Assembly: GCA_003989085.1 (NCBI GenBank)
Contig: RXIV01000003.1
Span: 248,001 to 312,000 of the forward strand
Source: Candidatus Competibacteraceae bacterium
GTDB lineage: Bacteria > Pseudomonadota > Gammaproteobacteria > Competibacterales > Competibacteraceae
DNA: 64,000 nt
Direction: 5' to 3'
The notes beneath the pieces were generated by a model that was not told the origin of the DNA, did not search any database, and saw only the letters and a list, made by a program, of their open reading frames with translations. The position numbers were made by a program, and so were the translations under genes. This document shows positions 60,606-64,000 of this stretch, one piece after another (position 1 is the stretch's first letter; each line of letters begins with the position of its first letter).

Positions 60606-62705
60606 GTGTCTGATCCTACCGTCATCAATCTGCTCATCGTGGATCGCTCCCGATCCGACATCGATCATATCGTCAAGACCTTGCGCGGCGATGACTATCA
60701 GCTTGAGTTGATCTGCACTGACCAGGCTGAAGAAGCGCGTAGCGCCATTGACTATCAGCCGTTGGATCTGATCCTGCTGCGGTTAGCAGACGATCTGCCC
60801 GCTTTGGCTCAGATCCGGCTGATGGTGACCGAAGCGGCGCAGGATATCCCGGTCGTTGCGGTGGTGGACGACAACCAGCAACAGCGGCATAAGCCGGCCC
60901 GACTGCTGGAAGAAGGCGCGGACAACTATTTCTATCTGGATGATGCCGATTACCTGGTGGCGGTGGTCCGCAAGGAACTGAGCAACCTGCAAACCCGCAA
61001 GCGTGGTCAGTCCTTCGAGATCCGCTTCAAGGAAAGCGAAAACCGTAGCCAGGCTCTGCTGGAAAATATCCAGGAGGCGCTGGCCTACATCCATGAAGGC
61101 GTCCATACCTACGCTAATCCAGCTTATTTGCGGCTGTTCGGTTATGGGCGAAAGGAAGATTTGGCCGCGATCCAGTTGGTGCATATGGTGCCGCCGGGGT
61201 ATCGGGACGCGCTAAAAAGCGTTTTGCGCCGCAGTATCCGTTCGGGCAAGGCCATTGAACCGGTCGAGCTGGTCGGGGTGCGTAGCAACGGCCAGACGTT
61301 CCCGATGCTGCTGGAATGCGCACCGACCCGGATGAACGATGAACCCTGCACTCAGATCATCGTGCGCGATGTCACTCCGGAAAAGGTCGCCTACAACCAG
61401 CAGATGGAGGAGATGCTCAAATTTGATGAAGTCAGCGGCCTGCACAGCCGGCGGTTTCTGCTGGAGAACATGGAGATCGAGCGTAATGGCGCGGCGCTCT
61501 ATGTCCTGCTGACGGATTACGCCACTATCCGTTACGCCATGGGGTTTGAGGCCATCGAACAGTTCGTGCGCGATGCCGCCACTTTGCTCAAGACCCTGCT
61601 GGCGCCGGAGGATGTCGCCGCACACTTTGCCAGTGGCGTCTTTACAGTTTATCTGCCGGCCAACTCGACAACTGATCCTTTGGCGCTGGCCGAGCAGATT
61701 TGCAAGGCCATTGCTGAAACCAGTTTCAATATCAACGGCAAGTTGTTCACCACCACTTGTTGCGTCGGGATTTACAAGGCCAGCGACAGCCACGAAACCC
61801 CGATTCAGATACTGTCCCATGCTGACCGCGCCTGTGAGGCGGCCCGCCAGAAAGGTAGCAACCAGGTCGAGGTTTACACGCCGCCGAAAGCGGAGCGAGA
61901 ACGACAGGGGGGAGGCGGCGCGATCGCCGAGCAGGATGAAGCTGTGATCCGCCAGATTCGCAACGCTCTGACCAACAGCCGCCTGAGCCTGATTTACCAG
62001 CCCATCGTCAGCTTTGAAAACGCCGAGGAAGCCCGCTACAAGGTTTATCTGCGGATGCTGGACGAGGCGGACAAGCTCCAGCCCATCGATAAACTCAGCA
62101 GTGTGGCGATTCGTTACGGCCTGATGAGCGCCTTGGACAAGTGGACGGTGATTCGTGGTTTGTCGGCGTTGATCGAACTACAGAAGGCAGGGAACCGGTT
62201 GCCGGTTCTGTTTATCCGCATTTCTCGCAATTCGATCATGGACAAAGATTTTATCGACTGGCTTAGCAAATGCTTCAAGGACAGCCGCTTGCCGTCTGAA
62301 CAACTGGTGTTGGAAATCAAGGAAGACGACGCTGATGAATGTTTTGAAGAAATCCGGCAATTACGCGCCCGACTCAAGACACTGGGTTGCCATATAGCCT
62401 TGTCTCATTTTGGCGGCAAGACCCACTCCGAGCGGTTGCTTCAGGAACTGACCCCCAATTACATCAAGCTGGATGGCAGCCTGATCGAACGGCTGGCCAA
62501 GGCCAAGGATGAGAACAGCCGCCGGGCGATGGCGGTGCTGACGCAGCAGGCCCAGGACTTGGAGATTCGGGTAGTCGCCGCCGGGGTGTCCACCGCACCG
62601 CAAATGGCCAGCATCTGGCAATTTGGCGTCACCTTGGTGCAGGGCAATATGGTGGCTGAGGCTGGTCCCAAGCCCGACTTTGATTTTCACCAGTACGCCG
62701 GCTAA
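60606..62705 (+). CDS. fimX: FimX-like REC-PAS-GGDEF-EAL protein with degenerate catalytic sites
   Basis: A 699-residue protein with the FimX domain order and length. It has a receiver-like domain (1-130, DLILLRLADD with R59 at the phosphoacceptor position), a PAS domain (about 150-265), a GGDEF domain (270-430) whose signature reads HFASGVFTVYLP, and an EAL domain (445-695) in which the EAL motif is replaced by YKVYLRMLDE. Both enzymatic sites are therefore lost. FimX binds c-di-GMP through its inactive EAL domain and controls type IV pilus assembly. No pilus genes are in the window. Confidence 0.82.
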   Translation: MSDPTVINLLIVDRSRSDIDHIVKTLRGDDYQLELICTDQAEEARSAIDYQPLDLILLRLADDLPALAQIRLMVTEAAQDIPVVAVVDDNQQQRHKPARLLEEGADNYFYLDDADYLVAVVRKELSNLQTRKRGQSFEIRFKESENRSQALLENIQEALAYIHEGVHTYANPAYLRLFGYGRKEDLAAIQLVHMVPPGYRDALKSVLRRSIRSGKAIEPVELVGVRSNGQTFPMLLECAPTRMNDEPCTQIIVRDVTPEKVAYNQQMEEMLKFDEVSGLHSRRFLLENMEIERNGAALYVLLTDYATIRYAMGFEAIEQFVRDAATLLKTLLAPEDVAAHFASGVFTVYLPANSTTDPLALAEQICKAIAETSFNINGKLFTTTCCVGIYKASDSHETPIQILSHADRACEAARQKGSNQVEVYTPPKAERERQGGGGAIAEQDEAVIRQIRNALTNSRLSLIYQPIVSFENAEEARYKVYLRMLDEADKLQPIDKLSSVAIRYGLMSALDKWTVIRGLSALIELQKAGNRLPVLFIRISRNSIMDKDFIDWLSKCFKDSRLPSEQLVLEIKEDDADECFEEIRQLRARLKTLGCHIALSHFGGKTHSERLLQELTPNYIKLDGSLIERLAKAKDENSRRAMAVLTQQAQDLEIRVVAAGVSTAPQMASIWQFGVTLVQGNMVAEAGPKPDFDFHQYAG

Positions 62706-62779
62706 AACGCCCCCGCTTCCCGCAATCCCTGTCGCCACGTCGGACAATCAATCAATCCGACGCGGCGCTTTAGCATCCG

Positions 62780-63661
62780 TCAGGCCTGTTGCCGCAGGGC
62801 GGCGATGCGCTCTTCCAGCGGCGGATGGGTCATCAGCAGTTTGCGCAGACCCTCGCCCAGCCCGCCGTTGATGCCGAACGCCGCCATTTGCGAGGGCAAT
62901 TGCGAGGGTTCGTGCAGTTGCTGCAACCGCTCCAGCGCCGCAATCATTTTGCTGCGTCCCGCCAGCCGAGCGCCGCCGGCGTCGGCGTGAAACTCCCGGT
63001 AACGGCTGAACCACATCACGATCAGCGAGGCCAGGAAGCCAAACAGCAGTTCCATCACGAAACTGGCGAGGTAATAGCCGATGCCGGGGCCACGCTGGTT
63101 ATCCTTGGCGAGAAACTGATCCACCGCGTAACCGACCACCCGCGCCAGCACGATCACGAAGGTGTTCAACACCCCCTGCAACAAACTCAGCGTCACCATA
63201 TCGCCGTTGGCGACGTGACTGACCTCGTGGCCGAGCACCGCCTCCGCCTCCTCGGCGCTCATCTGCTGCAACAGGCCGGTGCTGACCGCCACCAGCGCCG
63301 CATTGCGGTTCGCCCCGGTGGCGAAGGCATTCGGTTCTGGCGAGTCGTAGATCGCTACTTCCGGCATACCAATGCCCGCCGCCTGCGCCTGGCGCTGGAC
63401 AGTCTCCACCAGCCAGCGTTCAGTTTGCGTACTGGGCTGCTCGATCACCTGAGCGCCTACCGAGCGTTTGGCGACCCATTTGGACATCAGCAGCGAGATC
63501 AGCGAACCGCCCATGCCAAAAATGGCGGCGAAGATCAATAGACTGGGCAGATTCAGCCCGGACTGGTACAGGAATCGGTCAACGCCCAGCAGTCGGGCGA
63601 CGAAGCCGAGCAGCAAAACCACCGCCAGGTTGGTGGTGAGGAACAGCAGAATGCGTTTCAT
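62780..63661 (-). CDS. htpX: Membrane zinc metalloprotease
   Basis: A 293-residue M48-family protease of the inner membrane, which degrades misfolded membrane proteins. It has TM segments at about 5-25, 36-56, 160-180 and 195-215. The zinc motif HEVSH is H145/E146/H149 in [20 protein letters not shown]. The [20 protein letters not shown] segment and the third ligand region [20 protein letters not shown] follow. ATG 63661 gives [11 protein letters not shown], the usual beginning; an upstream in-frame start adds ten poor residues. Confidence 0.95.
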   Translation of the reverse strand: MKRILLFLTTNLAVVLLLGFVARLLGVDRFLYQSGLNLPSLLIFAAIFGMGGSLISLLMSKWVAKRSVGAQVIEQPSTQTERWLVETVQRQAQAAGIGMPEVAIYDSPEPNAFATGANRNAALVAVSTGLLQQMSAEEAEAVLGHEVSHVANGDMVTLSLLQGVLNTFVIVLARVVGYAVDQFLAKDNQRGPGIGYYLASFVMELLFGFLASLIVMWFSRYREFHADAGGARLAGRSKMIAALERLQQLHEPSQLPSQMAAFGINGGLGEGLRKLLMTHPPLEERIAALRQQA

Positions 63662-63762
63662 GACAGGCTCCATTGCGGAAAGATCAATCACTCTATGGGC
63701 GGGTTGCCGGAAATTTCAAGCCGGTTGCGGTCGGCGGGTGATCAACATGGCGTCGCCGTAGA

Positions 63763-64000
63763 TCAACAAGCGGTAGCGCTGCTCAACCGCATCTCCGGAA
63801 TCGCGCCGAACACTTCCGCCGGATAGGTTTGCCATTCGCCGTCGATCAACCCGCCGTAACCGAGATAACGCCAAGCGTCGGGACTGGCGGCGATGAAACG
63901 GCCCCGGTCGAGATCGGCGCTGGCGACTTCTCCGCCCGGCAGGTGACACAGTAGCGCCCGGCAATTTTTTGTCGCCACATCCCACAGCCGCACCGTCCCC
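63763..64000 (-). CDS. WD40-repeat protein, C-terminal end (partial)
   Basis: The minus frame runs off the right edge and ends at 63763. It begins with a WD40 blade (GTVRLWDVATKNCRAL), followed by a terminal domain AASPDAWRYLGYGGLIDGEW and YPAEVFGAIPEM. This ending is common in large WD40 proteins, some with NACHT or TIR heads. The rest lies outside the window, so the class cannot be told. Confidence 0.6.
   Translation of the reverse strand, partial: GTVRLWDVATKNCRALLCHLPGGEVASADLDRGRFIAASPDAWRYLGYGGLIDGEWQTYPAEVFGAIPEMRLSSATAC

Overview
The window is a GC-rich bacterial chromosome segment. The housekeeping half (guaA, tadA, fabI, hemN, prmB, psd, efp/epmA, htpX, a FimX-like protein, DUF1285, DUF3301, a class I PHA synthase) points to a gammaproteobacterium. 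The PHA synthase together with the abundant Rpn-type nuclease genes carrying LQQG repeats suggests a PHA/glycogen-accumulating lineage such as Competibacteraceae; that placement is inference.

Left third, about 0.2-25.8 kb: a cell-surface polysaccharide locus that has been heavily rearranged. Working parts are a Wzx-type flippase (4344-5858), a Wzy-like membrane protein (7243-8763), six intact glycosyltransferases, three intact sugar or lipid methyltransferases, and a terminal block of bi-domain dehydrogenase/oxidoreductase, WecB epimerase, WbuB-like transferase and heparinase-like lyase (19505-25762). Between them lie two complete PIN-type toxin-antitoxin pairs, a complete DUF433/DUF5615 pair, two decayed toxin-antitoxin pieces, one intact and two broken Rpn genes, an IS3 relic, a small inverted-repeat element, and truncated genes (flippase, methyltransferases, glycosyltransferases, asparagine synthetase, DUF559). 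Two GT2 paralogues share a nearly identical 5' half, and one is frameshifted.

Middle, about 26.2-30.4 kb: a leftward block of small, mostly unrecognised genes with plasmid/integrative-element character. They overlap or nearly abut, include an excisionase-like HTH gene and a long coiled-coil gene broken by two in-frame TAG codons. The block ends near a 50-nt 3' fragment of tRNA-Phe that looks like an integration attachment site.

Right half, 30.7-64 kb: core genome. It opens with a 1255-residue fusion of topoisomerase III and RecQ helicase, then an MFS-acyltransferase fusion, tRNA-Ser(CGA), a membrane TPR protein, and a leftward guaA-histidine kinase-tadA group. Next are PHA synthase with a recognisable promoter, a cobalamin adenosyltransferase, a lytic transglycosylase, DUF1285 plus an unknown 478-residue protein, SPFH/NfeD, an SDR, DUF3301 with a cyclic-nucleotide-binding protein, an orphan sugar-type ABC ATPase, a secreted glycoamylase-family protein, the fabI-prmB-hemN group, psd, efp-epmA, a FimX-like degenerate GGDEF/EAL protein, htpX and the tail of a WD40 protein cut by the window edge.

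The most noteworthy items are the TopoIII-RecQ fusion, the double-amber gene and its surrounding element, the tRNA-Phe fragment, the two-copy inverted-repeat element that splits an Rpn gene, and the mosaic GT2 pair.
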